In this document: positions 5,319 to 5,514 of the stretch, piece after piece | How the letters are laid out: every line of letters begins with the position of its first letter | Position numbering within the stretch: position 1 is the first letter of the stretch | Origin: Lachnoclostridium phytofermentans | GTDB taxonomy: Bacteria; Bacillota; Clostridia; Lachnospirales; Lachnospiraceae | Assembly (NCBI GenBank): GCA_003526525.1 | Contig: DPVV01000528.1 | Location: 2,177 to 7,690 of the forward strand | Direction of reading: 5' to 3' | Length of the DNA stretch: 5,514 nucleotides | The notes under the pieces: model-generated | Told to the model about the DNA's origin: nothing | The model's database searches: none | Seen by the model: the letters and a program-made list of their open reading frames with translations, nothing else | Translations under genes and position numbers: made by a program

Positions 5319-5514
5319 TGGCAGGAAAAGTATGGCTAGTTGGTGCAGGACCATCGGACCCTGGATTACTTACGGTAAAAGGAAAAGCTATTATAGAGCA
5401 AGCAGAAGTAGTGGTATATGATCAATTGGTAGGAGAAGGAATCCTTCAGATGATACCGAAGTCTGCTAAGAGGATAAATGTTGGAAAATATTCAGGAAAT
5501 CATACTGTAGTACA
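5315..5514 (+). CDS. cobA: Uroporphyrinogen-III C-methyltransferase, N-terminal part
   Basis: This S-adenosylmethionine-dependent enzyme methylates uroporphyrinogen III twice to give precorrin-2, the substrate of the dehydrogenase encoded upstream. The 66 codons seen carry the family opening GKVWLVGAGPSDPGLLTVKG (common form VGAGPGDPGLLT, here with Ser for Gly), EVVVYDQLV and INVGKYSGNHT. It starts at ATG 5315, overlapping the hemC stop, with AGAGG at 5301-5305; ATG 5318 is the alternative. The gene runs off the window, so a C-terminal fusion to uroporphyrinogen-III synthase (HemD), frequent in clostridia, can be neither seen nor excluded. No separate hemD is visible in this window. Family assignment is secure. 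Confidence 0.92.
   Translation, partial: MMAGKVWLVGAGPSDPGLLTVKGKAIIEQAEVVVYDQLVGEGILQMIPKSAKRINVGKYSGNHTVV

Noticed and set aside
1..5514. Mobile element, CRISPR array, defence system or novel gene system
   Set aside because: No transposase, integrase, spaced repeat array, tRNA or terminal inverted repeats were seen; apart from the regulatory features this is a normal tetrapyrrole locus.

Overview
The window is AT-rich with strong AGGAGG-type ribosome binding sites, tightly packed tetrapyrrole genes and the C5 (glutamyl-tRNA) route to aminolevulinate. This suggests a low-GC anaerobic Firmicute of the class Clostridia, plausibly Lachnospiraceae. That placement is an inference from composition, gene order and protein flavour, because there is no rRNA here to confirm it.

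Layout. Positions 1-1169 (minus strand) hold most of a CoA-disulfide reductase/NADH oxidase-type flavoprotein gene. It is broken by one in-frame TAA after codon 150 but otherwise reads open to the window edge, with every later family motif intact. A 164-bp divergent regulatory region (1170-1333) separates it from a complete plus-strand LysR-type regulator gene (1334-2242). A 293-bp leader (2243-2535) follows. Then comes a plus-strand tetrapyrrole operon: hemA (glutamyl-tRNA reductase, 2536-3777), a short precorrin-2 dehydrogenase (3826-4275), hemC (hydroxymethylbilane synthase, 4413-5318) and the start of a uroporphyrinogen-III C-methyltransferase gene (5315 to the window end). Together these enzymes lead from glutamyl-tRNA towards precorrin-2 and sirohydrochlorin, the branch that supplies siroheme and cobalamin.

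The most interesting signal is regulatory. A 13-bp motif, TAGG-N5-C[CTG]TA, has the LysR-type T-N11-A form. It occurs as a perfect palindrome between the flavoprotein and lysR genes, and again in the hemA leader (15 of 17 bases identical over the extended site). In both places a second box lies exactly 22 bp away. Plausible -10 hexamers put the two boxes at about -65 and -43, the textbook LysR activator geometry, for the flavoprotein promoter and the hemA promoter alike. Two further copies lie downstream in the hemA leader. The simplest reading is that the LysR protein controls its divergent flavoprotein neighbour, itself and the downstream tetrapyrrole operon. Its REEGSGTRE motif and the siroheme-type operon hint at a sulfur or redox signal, but the ligand is unknown.

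Other points: hemA has Tyr where the family usually has a conserved active-site His; hemC has an unusually long Shine-Dalgarno spacing, with an overlapping 8-codon mini-ORF; and a 16-bp terminator-like hairpin preceded by a 17-bp tandem repeat lies inside the operon just before hemC. I see no mobile element, CRISPR array, tRNA or rRNA.
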